From Emergomyces orientalis (lineage: Eukaryota; Ascomycota; Eurotiomycetes; Onygenales; Ajellomycetaceae): a DNA stretch of 64,000 bases. Location: positions 1,178,001-1,242,000 of the forward strand of contig MOWL01000089.1 in the NCBI GenBank assembly GCA_002110485.1. The letters are read 5' to 3'. Below, in pieces: positions 23,361-34,484 of the stretch (the stretch's first letter is position 1; the number at the start of each line of letters is the position of its first letter). Position numbers and translations under genes: made by a program. The notes below the pieces were generated by a model. That model searched no databases. It was not told the origin of the DNA and saw only the letters and a program-made list of their open reading frames with translations.

Positions 23361-24644
23361 TCATTGTTGTGCTCCTGCTCTTGATACATCTGTTGGTCTT
23401 CCTGCTCTTCGCGGGGGTTCTATGAAGTCCTCATTCAGAGGCCTGTTCTGTTTGCGTGGAAAGCTAAATCCATCTGCATCTGGTGCTCTTATATTGAAGC
23501 GCTTGGGGCATTCAATCAGTGTCTCTTTAGCACTTTTGGCTTTCAGTCTTCTCTCTGAGCAGTTTGAGTGCCATGCTGCATGACTATCACCACAGTTACT
23601 GCACTTGGGTCTGCTGCCTTCTGCTGCTCCTTTGCAGGCCTTGTCACCATGATCTTTTTGTGTACAGTGACCACAGGTTTCCTCTCTTCTGCAGAAGCGA
23701 GCTATATGTCCATACTGTTGACACTTGTAGCATTGTGTGACCCTGGCCTCTCTGTGAAATATTTCAACTGTGCAATATTCATTGCCTAGAACAAGTCCAT
23801 TGTCCACCAGTGCATTGGCCTGGTGAGGTGCAGCAACATTGATGATTATACTGTCATGTGATTTCTGTTGTCTAACCATCATTTTGTCCACCTTGTGTAT
23901 CAGCACCTTGCAGCATAGTGCTGTATTCTGCTTGTAGATGCTCTCAATGACGTACTCAGAGCTGCTCCAGTCAATGGCTTTCATAGGAGCATCTTTGACT
24001 AGTACTGCATACATCTCCCGCTTCATGCGCGCTTTGTCTCCCCATTCACGCGTCCAGCTATCATCTGCTGCAAGCTCTGTCTTGATGTCCTGTGTGTCTG
24101 TCATCAAAATCACATCTCCGCTTGGCATGTGCCTTGCTGCCACCACTTTGCCCTTGATTATCTCTTTGATGGCCTCATTCGCTCGTTTAACAATCATTTC
24201 TGGTGTGCGTTCTGCCTCTGGCATAGCATTGCAGCTTTGTCGAGTAATGACTACCTCTCGCAGTGTTCTGGTTGGTATGGTTTTAACTGTTGTCTCCCCT
24301 CTGGCTGCTATTGCTGCCCATGAGAGTGCTCTGTTGAGCTTATCTCACGATTCCTGCTGTTTTGGTGTGCCAATTGCGCGTTTCATTCCCTTCAGGAGCT
24401 GGTCACACAGTTCCATCTTCACTCCTCGCACTGCTTTCAATGCCTTCTGTAAATACTCTTTATCTTTGTTATTCACTTTCTCATTCTTCTCTCCCTCTTC
24501 AAGGATCGCAGCTAGTGTTTGAATTGCTGTTGCTAAGCTGTTTGTCTTTGTTTTCTGTGTCGCAGAGTTTTTCGTCTCCGGCACGCGTCGAGCCTCGCGC
24601 ATGCCATCTTCCACCATAACCACCTCCCCCACATCCAATGCCAT
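23361..24644 (-). pseudogene. LINE ORF1 (gag-like nucleic-acid-binding protein), one TGA
   Basis: The ATG at 24644 opens a frame that runs to the stop at 23361 (428 codons), broken once by TGA at 24345-24347, just before DKLNRALSWAAIAARGE. The C-terminal half has three zinc knuckles in series: CYKCQQYGHIARFC and CGHCTQKDHGDKAC (both C-x2-C-x4-H-x4-C) and CSNCGDSHAAWHSNC. This is the usual arrangement of Tad/I-type ORF1 proteins that coat element RNA. The N-terminal 100 residues are charged and probably helical. The downstream piece has an internal Met (24224) that could start a shorter protein keeping all knuckles. Confidence 0.87.
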
Positions 24645-24700
24645 TGTAATGATGTGTAAAGAATGCCTGATGCTCTCTTTCTATTCTTAATAGTGTTTTT

Positions 24701-26478
24701 CCTGCGTGTTTGATTGTTTTTCAAGTTTTATTATTTCTTTTGATTTAACATTCTCCTTTTCTATTCAAATTAATCTCATATATTTTACTAGATAGCTCTT
24801 AATAAATGTAATTTATTAAGTCACACAGATGAGTATGCAAATGAAGAATCAACAGACTGAATCTGTACTATTTTCTTATATAATAATATATATATATACA
24901 AGTATATATATATATTACTTACAGGGACCAAGCTATTTTTTAAACACTGATATTTCCACTTTTTCTTGTTCAGTTTTGTAGAGAGAGTAGGTTTCGGGGA
25001 ATTTCTAATTGAATGGTAGGTCACGTGTGATCTGTGCCGAGGTATTTTTTTTGTCACTTTTCTGCCGGGCGAGGTAGGGCGGTACAGGGAAAAGACTTGG
25101 CACTGGTGCAAAGAAACATGAAAATCAATCAGAGTTTTCACACAGATTTTGACAATGAATTGTTCAGAAAGAGATGGTTGGAATGAATTCAAAATTAAGT
25201 AGATTGTTGTATCTAGTTTGATCTAGCTTCTATCTAATTCTCATGTAGATTGAGCCAGAACTGGTGAAGTTATGTGACAAAATGTGATTTTCTTTCTCAC
25301 TGAGGCTCACAACCATGTTTTTCTCAATAACTTTGCCAGATCATGTTCAATTTTAATAAAATTTGAATAGATTGCTTTCTCAATCAAGAGCTTTCAAAAG
25401 ACTGTCTTTTGGTTCTTATTTTTGAAAAATTGAGCTGGTTCGGGGAAATCGGTTTTTTTTTGATTTGATGATCAGAAGAAAAAATGACACTTTCACTGTT
25501 TCTGCAAAAGGCATTTCAAAGATTACTCAAAAACAGTGTCAATGCATTTCACAATGATATTCAATATATGCAGAATCTTCAGCATACTGCAATCCAGATG
25601 TGAGTGGCATATTCACTCATTCTAGAGAATGCTGTAGCTTTTCACAGAGTTTCATGAGCACTGCAGAAACATTCTGCCGCTGAGAATATCTTCAAAGTGA
25701 GATGAATCTTTGTATTTTACTTGACATATTGTCTCTGGATAGTTTGCAAGCATGTTAGTGAATGCAATCAGCATGTTCTGCTGCATGATATTCTCTTTCA
25801 GCTCTTGAGTTCAGGATTCAGTCATAATTCTCTCAAATAGCCTTGTCAGAAAGTAATGATGAACATGTGACATAGTCAATGACTTCTTGCTGTAGGAAAT
25901 TTTATAGCAGGAATCATAATGGTCTCTGATGATAATATCTGCTGCACTTCACTATGTGTTTGCTTAGCAAATCTCACTGTTTCCTCCAGTTCTGACTCTA
26001 CCATTAGCCTGGGAAGGCTAGTATTTTTCAGCCAGGTTTCACTTACTTTGAGATATGCTTTGTCTGGTAGTTAACTGAAGTGGCTCAGTAGGAACGCCAA
26101 CAGGAACAATTAAGCAAAATATTGCTAGTATAGTATGAATTGATCTTCAGCAGAGGCTTCAGTGAGACTCTTTACTTCCTTTCATTATGCAGGAGAATAA
26201 TTTACTCTCTCCTTGATCGTGGGCGGGCGAGGCAACATTAGCGTATTTTTTTGTCACTGGTTTCAAGATACCGACGCCGCTAAACCTTGAAAGTTAGCTG
26301 TAAATGCACGATAGGACAAAACAATAAACATATGATTGTCCAATTTCCCGCTAAACACGCATACAAGTGTCCTTGCATGTACCCGACAGTATGATCTGCA
26401 ACTTAGACTCAACCAGTCAAATTGTCACAACTTCTCACATCTTGAATCCTGTAAGAACCATCTCGCTGAAGCTAGCGT
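24701..26478. other. AT-rich decayed sequence, no intact gene
   Basis: AT-rich, with CpG almost absent and CpA/TpG common. Short open pieces occur in several frames without recognisable motifs; the reverse strand around 25950-26040 reads LPRLMVESELEETVRFAKQ before stops set in, which may be a transposon remnant. No boundaries could be placed. Confidence 0.5.
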
Positions 26479-26483
26479 CACTC

Positions 26484-26694
26484 TGTAAGGGGCGAGCAAT
26501 TAGGTATGAAAGAACTATATTGTGCCTAATATACAAGAAGGAAAGCTTAAGAAAGAAAAGAGAAAGAAAAGAAAAAAGTGCAAAGAGTGTGTAGAAAAGC
26601 ACTCTAAGCACAGATTACAAGCGAGGGCTAGCCACTAGCACGGGAGCCGGCTAGCCCGAGTCCACATAACCATATAGGGGTTCAACCCCTGACA
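26484..26694. mobile_element. short solo LTR (211 bp) with 5-bp target-site duplication
   Basis: Ends are TGTAAGGGGC and CCCCTGACA, giving TG..CA with a partly inverted TGTAAGGGG/CCCCTGACA terminus. An exact 5-bp direct repeat, CACTC, flanks it at 26479-26483 and 26695-26699. The right end contains a small hairpin (GGGGTTCAACCCC) and the middle is A/G-rich. No internal retrotransposon frame adjoins it, so it is a solo LTR or a small LTR-derived element. Orientation is uncertain. It is more GC-rich than the decayed sequence around it, which suggests a later insertion. Confidence 0.82.
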
Positions 26695-26699
26695 CACTC

Positions 26700-28270
26700 A
26701 TCCCTTTGAAGGAACACTAAAAGAGCCGAGTACAGAGATAACTCTTAAAAAAACCAGATAGTTAAAATTACCATATATTTGAACAGCTACACAACCTGCT
26801 ATCAGAGACCAGAAGCACTGAAGCAGGCATGAAAACTAATACTGCTCTGCTCTTCTCATCATTTTCATCATAGTCATGAAATTGTTTATTTGTGGCTATG
26901 AACATTGATGTATTCAATAAGTCAAAATTGCTCTCATGAAGAGACTACACAGCAAATCTGAATCAATGTTGTCTTCATGTTCAAGCTGATTACTCAATTT
27001 TCAAGTATTTTAGATAACTTCTTTGTGTTGACTGACTTCTCTCTCTTATCAGTTCACTTGCTGATTGCAGATTGCTAGGCACAGAAAAATGATATTTCAA
27101 TGAAATTTGTGTCTGATACTGTGATGTTCAGATTGAAATAAAGAAACCTTGTCGCGTACTCGTATTCTTTTAGTAAATTAACTCATGTCTGATGCTCTCT
27201 ATCTCTAGAAGCGGAAGATCTAAATACGTACGTGGGCTAGCTAACTAATTGAGAAGGGATGGAGAACTAGAGAGCAGCGGAATAGAGAGCAGCGGAATAG
27301 AGAGCAGCGGAATAGAGAGCGGGCGGGCATACAGCCCGCTACAAAAATTGTGAGATAATGATTTAGTTGATTGAAAGAACTTGTGAAATTGTGTAACAAA
27401 ACAGTAGTTCTGAAGAGTTGTGAAAGTCTTCTTAAAATGAATATGAAATTCAACTTTCTGTAGTAAGTTCAGAGTGAGAAAGAAACATGATGAAATATCT
27501 TTTCAATTTTTAAAACTGACATCTTTCAACTTCAGAAGCCTCACAACTAACTTATTCTAAATAAAACATGTCAGTGATGCAGAAATGTCAGCACAGATGA
27601 TTATATTAAAAATCATTTGTTGTTGAACTTTGTATTCAAATGTAGGGCAGAACTCTGCAGCAATGTAAATACCAGCATGAGATGAGCAAAAATTTTTACA
27701 TCAAATCAGATTACTGCTTCCAGCCTTTCTACCTTTTCATGCTCAATATTCCACGGGGCAAAACCTGATCAAAGTTCAGTGAAATAAGAGAGTAATTGTG
27801 CATTGCTCATTATTTTGTGATACAAGTCATCATACTCTGTAGAAAATGTCAGTGAATTACAATCACTCTTACTTCTAATGTCTAGATTATAGCATTGACT
27901 AAAATCATTCTTGATCTGCTTGTAAGATATTCTCTGATGCTTCACCACAGCAGAAATCTTCAATAGTAGAACAAGTTTCTTGATTCATCATGAAGCATGC
28001 AGTCTAAAGATAAGTGACTTCAACATCACATCATAAAATATCTTATTTCTGTCTCTTTGCTTGATTCTAGCATCAGAATATCAAGACTGAATTTCAATCT
28101 TCAGTGAACTTCTTCATTGTTGTTGATTAAGCATCTTGCTACTAATCAAGAGACAACTGTAGCATGACCAAGAATTCACCTGCACTGAAGTGGTGTCTAC
28201 ATCACTTGTCAACCACATCATGAGAATTGAATATGCAGAGAAATTTATTTTCTTCACTGTGACTCACCAC
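26700..28270. other. AT-rich decayed sequence, probable unidentified transposon remnant
   Basis: CpG-poor, AT-rich block. On the minus strand, around 27650-27960, a broken frame reads VVKHQRISYKQIKNDF and later YDDLYHKIMSNAQLLSYF, then TGA, then SGFAPWNIEHEKVERLE, suggesting a former protein of about 200 residues or more. I could not assign a family. A 15-bp tandem repeat lies at 27268-27320. Confidence 0.5.
27268..27320. repeat. 15-bp tandem repeat, about 3.5 copies
   Basis: The unit TAGAGAGCAGCGGAA is repeated three times exactly plus a partial copy, followed by a small GC-rich hairpin (GCGGGC/GCCCGC). It stands out as a GC-richer island in AT-rich decayed DNA. Confidence 0.9.
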
Positions 28271-29136
28271 CATGCCTCTGCCACTAAAGAAGAGAGAAAC
28301 CCCTGCTAGACAAAAGCACAAGGCTGAGCCAAGCCATCAGAGTATGCATGTCAGGATGACAGGGAGTCAGACAGAACCCCAGCAGAGCAACCAACAAACA
28401 TGCCTCACATCACACAAAGTAGGGCAGTCAGATATTGAGAGATTGAATAACTGGTGATACTGGCCTCACTGTGGAGAGAATAAAGAGAGAGGAATCTAAA
28501 GAGCTGAGCATGCGGCCCCGATAAGGGGTGAGAAGTTCTACAGAAGATGGGTGTAGAGTGCACGGAGTGAGAGGGTAACAAGGGAAGATCCCAGGGCTGG
28601 GACGTAGGGTGAGGAGGATCCAGGCGGATTCGGCGATGAGTGTGGGTGAGTGAAGGCGAGGAAGGTTCACTGGTGAAAAGGGTAAAAGGGCAACGGAGCG
28701 AGGTCGTTGGAACAGCAAGAGGTGTGGTTTGATACCTACCTAAGTACCTAGATAGACGTGCGGTTTATTCAGCTGCGGTCAGCGGCGCCGACCCCATCCG
28801 CAAAAGGGATGGCCGTTTTCCGCAACGCGAAGCCCTCAAAAGGCAGATAACGAGGGTATATGCTCAACAAAAAAAATGCGCAGCTCAGAGATCTGCGATT
28901 GGATGCCTTGACAAGGCGGAATCAGAAGTTCGAATAGCACGGACGAACAGTGAAACGTCTGACAAATTTCATTGAATGCATAATCAAGATAAAAATAAAA
29001 ACAGGCATCCAAGATGTATCACTAGGTTTCTTGAGGGGTCGGTGGGAGTCCATTTTAGGGAATACTATGAAGTATTATCCATCGAGGGGGTTAGCAGGGG
29101 GGCAGGTAAAGATACCGCGTTGATGTTCGCCTCGTT

Positions 29137-29160
29137 CCCCAACCCCAACCCCCAACCCCC
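29137..29160 (-). other. G-quadruplex motif (four G runs, TT loops)
   Basis: On the minus strand four runs of 4-5 G are separated by TT; on the plus strand it reads CCCCAACCCC then AACCCCCAACCCCC. It resembles a TTGGGG repeat but not the TTAGGG telomere unit of filamentous fungi. Confidence 0.8.
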
Positions 29161-32100
29161 AAGATTTGGTTACCTCTTTGCCCATCATCTTTCGATTTTC
29201 GTTTGTCTCCCTCTCGTTTGTCTCGTTTGCTTTCTCCGCCAACTATTTTTCACATGGAGGTCATGGCTACCATCTAATCTCTGAAATCCAGGATCACCTC
29301 CGACCTTTTTTTCCCCTCCGTGCCACATTTTCTGTGTGTTCGCTGCCCTGTCCGTTTATTCATTTCTAACAAATCGTTAGGCAGAGAGGTGATTGATTCG
29401 ATGCCTTGGGCTCAGGTTCCTCGGCCTCAACCAGTTATTGTCGTCATTATCGCCACCAAATCGTCCAGGAGAGGCGGTGAATGAACAAGAAATAATAGTG
29501 TAAAACATCGGTGAAGAGGAAAAGAAAGAAAATACAAGGGCAGGGTAACAAACAAAGGGAAACACTCGCGTTAAAGAAGTCCAGCTGTTGAGAGTTGACA
29601 ACTCAAAAGTGGCTTCTGACAGGTGCCACGTACAGCCATGTGCCAAGAAGAAGAGGACATGAAAGGCTTGTGATCTGGGCGCGCAGGGGACTTAACTACC
29701 CAATAGTCCAACGTCAGGCTGTGGGTAAGAGATGTGCCAAACTGGCTTAGAAATTGTCCTTGAAACAAGGCCAGCAATCAGAGGGCAGGATGGTTCTTGG
29801 CTGACAGGAAGGAGAGCCATCAAAGACGTCAGAAAATGGTTACAAGGATAGGTAGGCCCTTGCATTCGTTTCTGAGGCACGCACTATGCCAGGTAGTGCC
29901 GACCTGAACCAGCGTTTCCCTTGCTCGTTGGGGGATTGTGCACCGTCCTGCTATCGAGTTCATTATTATGGTTTAAAAAAACGGGATTTTGTTGCATTCG
30001 CTTCGAATTATGTGTATTCCAGCTTGAAAGGCCCCCGTCTCTTGAACAGGAAAGATGCGTAGACCATTGCCTGGAGGGACCCCGTAGGATGAAGTCGGCA
30101 TCTGCTCTATCGGCTAGGCAATTCACCGTTTCATCCCCACAAACACACGAGCAAATCAAGTTTGAGTCCTATTTCGACGTCGTCATGTTGTCGAATATCA
30201 TGTGGGGAGAAGAGCGGCCAGCAGGAATAAAATCGAGATGCATCCATTTCCCTTGGGTGCCTGGGGTGGGATGAATGAAGATCTTGGGATGTACCCCCAC
30301 CGTCGAAGCAATTTGCATGCCAACGTAATTGGGAGTGGTTGACAGGCTCTCTGCTGCAGCCTCTGTATGTGTCCTTCCGAGAAGTTGGCCGGGTTGGTTG
30401 TTCAGATTTGATACACTCAGGCAATGCTCATGTTTCACACAGTATAAGCCCCACAGTTAAAACCGTTAATCCAGGGTGATAGTTTCGGTTAAATTAGCTA
30501 AACCTCCACTAGGCACTTCAGCTGACAGGCGCCCCTAAACAAAGCCAGATTTCCATTTCTTTAGTTAAGCGAACCAACCGGAATAGGCCAGTCACCCAAT
30601 GCACCCAATCATGAAGAGCCGAAATAAATGAGAACGTTTTTTGTACCACCTATCAAAGCTACAAAATATATTTCCCTGATAAGAGGGTTCGCCCGTGGCT
30701 GGGCAACAGTACGAGGAAAAGCAAATGCCGTCCATTCTAGGGCAGGTTCGAGTGGCAAAAATCTCAAGATAAAGAAGAACAAACTAGGTGTTTGGATGAA
30801 ATAACGCATTCCGCTGGCTGCAATACTGTAGAATGAATCAATGGCTTTCCCCGCGAATCCCTTCGTTCTCGGTCCTGAGGCGGTAGTTTCCATCGATTAC
30901 GTGAAGTAGGTCTTACAGAGTGTAGGATGGATGTTTTCCTGTTGGCCATTGCTCTGCCAAACGGATGCTCATATGCTGTCATTATTTAATATTGCTAACT
31001 AAATGGGTACGCGTTGCTAACTGATGTTTTGCTACTCTCCTCTTCTATCACATATCCAGCATAAGCAATCTGCAGATTGTTTTAGCTTCATTTAAAACCA
31101 CCCGAAAGTCGCTCTGGCCGCTTTAGAGGAGATCGCGGTTCCGTTTGCAAGGATGCAATCATAATAGAATAACCACCGTTGAATTTCTAACACTGAGAAA
31201 AGTGACTCCAGCCAAGCGTAGGATGACAGGGTAGTTCGGGAAGTCGTCGACGAAGAACTTATTGATTAAAATGCGTTGCTCCCCATCGCCAACACTGGAC
31301 AACGACTGGACTGAAGAACTAAAGCAGCAGTCAGTTGCTGATCAGTAAATCGTTTAGCTGGGAGCAAGGCTAACCCCTAATAGCGAAACCAGATAATCAT
31401 ATCAATGTGTCCTGCGATTCCCACGATGATGGCGACGCGGAACCAAACCTCCCCATCTCTGATATCCTCCCTGACGCAGCTGAGATCCTGAAACAAGTGG
31501 AGTTCTGCAAGCTTCGTTCGATGGCTTCCTTATTCGTAGTTAATTCTCGAAATCCACTGTTTGCGTTACCACGCGTAAGCCGACCATGACGTCCAAACCC
31601 TTTCCCAAAAACCCAGCCCCCATCCCACATGGCGCATACAATTCAGCATACAATACAGGACGGTAACCAGCCCTCGACATCATCGCTCATGATCCGCATA
31701 TACTCCCTGACCACTTGCTTCCCGAAGACACCCAAACCTCTCCATCGGCCGTTAACCAGCAACCTGTCGAGCACTCGACCACATCGCTCTTTACGACTCG
31801 GAAACATTCGTACTCGTAGCGCACATGGCTCAGCCGCCAACCACCTGACAGAAAAACTCCGCATCTCATTATTTCCATCATTTTCCGCCGAGATCGTCCA
31901 CAGCGGTCTCGATTCCGGGCAAGTAGTTGGTATGCAGCAGCACTTGCGAGTAAGTTTAAGAGCGGGAAATAAATGACAGATTCTCTTGTAAAAAGAAAAG
32001 ACTTTTTTTTTAAATAATCAATTAAACCAAAGAGTAGGCTTTTCTGAACCAAATAATGTATCAATTTCCGCAATAGCACTAAGAAGGAGTAGTGTCAATG

Positions 32101-33940
32101 GTTGAAAGCAAAGGTGCTTTCCTCTATAGACCTCTATTCATACCATTATTTCATTCCGGAACTTCTCTCTGAGAAGGGCGGCTCTTGCAATTCTCAACAT
32201 ACTTTTCAAACAAACAAGCAAACGTATTAGAAAAGACGGGTGGGTGTATTCGGAATAAAGCCCATGTTCCATGGAAATAAACGCGATGGTGATCAAACCC
32301 AGCCATATTTCAGGCTTTCCATCATTGAAAATAATAAATAAAGGGAAAGTGAGGAAGAAGCAGAGCCAGATTCGGAGTAAAGCGCTCTCCCATAAAAGAT
32401 GCTGTTGGGCCTTTGCATGTTGTTGGTTAGATAGCCCCTGGTACATAACTACTACTCCTGGACAAACTCACCTCGCCTTAACTATGAGCTAAGCGGCCAC
32501 GGGATTAAGATCTCCTGGGCGAAGCTCTACTATCTAACTGACAAACTAACTTAACCCTAAGCCCTGGCTTATATAAACATCTTTCTTTGTGTCTCTTTGT
32601 CGCCTTGACACGATGCCCAAGTTGCCCAAACTCGCAGGCTGTTTGGGCTATGACTTAGTTCAAAAAAGTATTTGCGTCCTTCAGCTCATTTTAACTATGT
32701 AGTTAGTTGTTTGCTTTGTTTGATCCAGTCAGCCCTGAACTTTAGATGGGTCGCGTGCTTCCATTTGCCCCTGCAAGAGGGTGCAACTAATAAAAGGTTG
32801 ATTTGCTCTTTAACTTATTTTTATCAGCCAGTCAGAAATCAGTCAACTCCAGGTAGCCAAATCAAATGATCTCCAAGGGCAATAAATTGGGGACTTCCGG
32901 GGGGGAGTTCTGCAGGTAAGGAGCAGAGCCCACTAACTGTTTTCGGAGTTAGCTTTTTTGATAACAGGCTGGAGACCAGGAGTATTCCTGGCCCGCACCA
33001 GCCCTGGGCGTGGAACAAATGTTAACATCTTCCCAATAAAGACCTGCTGCCTACGGCCCTGAGCTTGGCAGCTGTTGACTGGCTGGCTTGGGTCTCCAGC
33101 GGCCCAATGAATCAGGTCCGAAGGGGTGTCCCTGGCATGAAGCAACGCACCAGATCATGCCATCGCGCGTTTTCAGAGGCTGATGCGAGGTGAATCATAT
33201 TCCACTGGAACACTGCCTGCTCAGGATGACGCATCAAGCTGGGGGGGATACCTGACCGTTCGTTTCGAATGCCTGGGGCTATCAAGTAATTGAAATTGCA
33301 GGTCGCTAATGGAGCTCATCTTCCAACTCTTTTTGCTTCCGTTCTGTTCTCTGGTCGCGTAGCCCTTGAAACAAAATCTAGCCCTTTAAATCATGAGTCT
33401 TATTTGCCTGTTGGAAAATCGGCATTCCGCAACTTGAAATGTTTTCCGTGGCCACTTTCTTCCTCCGTTTCCCTCAGGCCAATAAGTTCTGCCTGAACAA
33501 GGCGCTTCATTCTTTCTCCTCACGAGCCCCAGAACATTCCAATTCCATCATCTCGCCACCGAAATAGCTTCTAGGCGCTTTTCGTTCGGTGCCTTGCCAA
33601 TTTCCTTCTTTGTTGCTTTGCTGCCTGTATTACCCCGCGACCTGAAATCAGTCACGACGTGCGTTCTGGGGAGCATCTCATCACTGCTTTTGTTTTGGCA
33701 AATCATTCCCTTCTGCGCTGCGTCCTTTGCAGTCGGGATAACAGTCTTTGAAGTTTCCTCCCAGCGGGCAGAATTGCTGGTATAAAGAGATCTTCCTCAC
33801 CCCCCACCCCACCGATTTTCCTCTCAACCCAAAAGATCTACGCATATGATAAGATAACCAAACCAACTTCAACCCAACCCACCATTTCCCCTTTACCACC
33901 AGGCTCCTACTCCTGCTCAGCCACCAAACCTCTTACTTTA

Positions 33941-33956
33941 AGGATATATATATCCT
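33941..33956 (+). promoter_or_regulatory. palindromic TATA element upstream of the 71-residue protein gene
   Basis: AGGATATATATATCCT is a perfect 16-bp palindrome with a TATA-like core, about 190 bp before the start codon at 34138. It is followed by a CT-rich stretch and a CACCACCACCACA leader, the usual layout for a well-expressed fungal gene. Confidence 0.5.
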
Positions 33957-34137
33957 GGAACTCCCTCTGCGCTGTCAATTATTCTACAGCAATACATTTC
34001 TTAGACCTATCTTCCTCTGCTCCTTTCCACGACAACCTATTTCTCCTCGCCGAGTTGTCCCACCTTACTAAAAACTTTTTTTCAACCTACCCCGCCACAT
34101 CACATCCCTCCATAACACGGTAACCACCACCACCACA

Positions 34138-34484
34138 ATGCCTCACAAAATCGTTGACTCGTACCCGTCCAGCATGACGTCAACTCAGGATGGCAAGAGC
34201 GTCAAAGTCCACAATTCCTCTCGCGATGCACAAGGTATGCTTGCATCCTTCCAGCCCCTTCCATACAAACTAAAACCTCTCTCCTCCCGTCCGCGCTCTG
34301 ACTGAGAGAGGCACCACCCCTCACTTGCTTCATCACTCACTAACCAAAGGCTTCAATCTCCGAAGGACAACAACAAAAGGACTCAACCTCCAAAAAGCCA
34401 ACCAAGGTAGTCGTACACAACCACGGAAGCCGCACTTACGACGAGAAGAGGCGTTCCGACTGGGAAGGCAGCCGATGGAAATAG
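34138..34484 (+). CDS. small conserved-looking protein (71 residues), two exons
   Basis: Exon 1 is 34138-34234 and exon 2 is 34366-34484, giving 216 nt and a TAG stop. The donor is CAAG|GTATGC. The acceptor is CTCCGAAG|GA, 25 nt after the branch point CACTAACC; the nearer AG, 6 nt after the branch, is too close to use and would give the wrong frame. The product begins MPHKIVDSYPSSMTSTQ and ends KPTKVVVHNHGSRTYDEKRR then SDWEGSRWK. It contains two similar VKVHN/VVVHN motifs (KSVKVHNSS and TKVVVHNHG), so it may be a short internal repeat. It is hydrophilic, with no signal peptide or membrane segment, and may be largely disordered. The strong-looking promoter and consensus start context (CACCACAATG) suggest high expression. 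I do not recognise the family. The gene is too short to show as a long open frame. Confidence 0.68.

Larger units (their letters stand above)
19600..24700 (-). mobile_element. Tad-like non-LTR retrotransposon (LINE), nearly intact
   Basis: Two long minus-strand frames in the order of a fungal LINE: ORF1 (24644-23361), with three zinc knuckles, and ORF2 (23262-19795), with endonuclease, reverse transcriptase and C-terminal Cys/His domain, 98 bp apart and in different frames. Only four in-frame stops interrupt the two frames, all TGA. There is no room between the reverse transcriptase and the C-terminal domain for an RNase H. The ends given are approximate: no poly-A tail or target duplication was found with certainty. 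The 5' leader is probably within 24645-24760. Confidence 0.9.
28271..34137. other. long non-coding stretch ending in a promoter
   Basis: Composition returns to normal at about 28440. No frame in 5.9 kb has a credible protein. A plus-strand frame at 28272-28457 (MPLPLKKRETPARQKHKAEP) sits at the AT-rich border and may be the start of a lost transposon gene. A four-run G-quadruplex motif lies at 29137-29160 on the minus strand. Around 32400-32600 there is LTR- or promoter-like sequence with CTTATATAAAC, but no matching ends were found. From about 33780 the sequence is C/T-rich and leads into the next gene. Confidence 0.5.

Noticed and set aside
8716..24644. TGA read as tryptophan (recoding) to explain open transposon frames
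   Set aside because: Host genes here use TGG for Trp, and the cyclin gene ends at TGA. Several transposon TGAs fall at Arg positions, so decay explains them better.
26665..26694. tRNA T-arm-like sequence (GGGGTTCAACCCC)
   Set aside because: No acceptor, D or anticodon stems can be folded around it; it is the hairpin at the end of the 211-bp LTR.
32400..32640. Possible third LTR (TGTTGGTTAG start, CTTATATAAAC box)
   Set aside because: No CA end with a matching 5-bp flank could be found on the right side.
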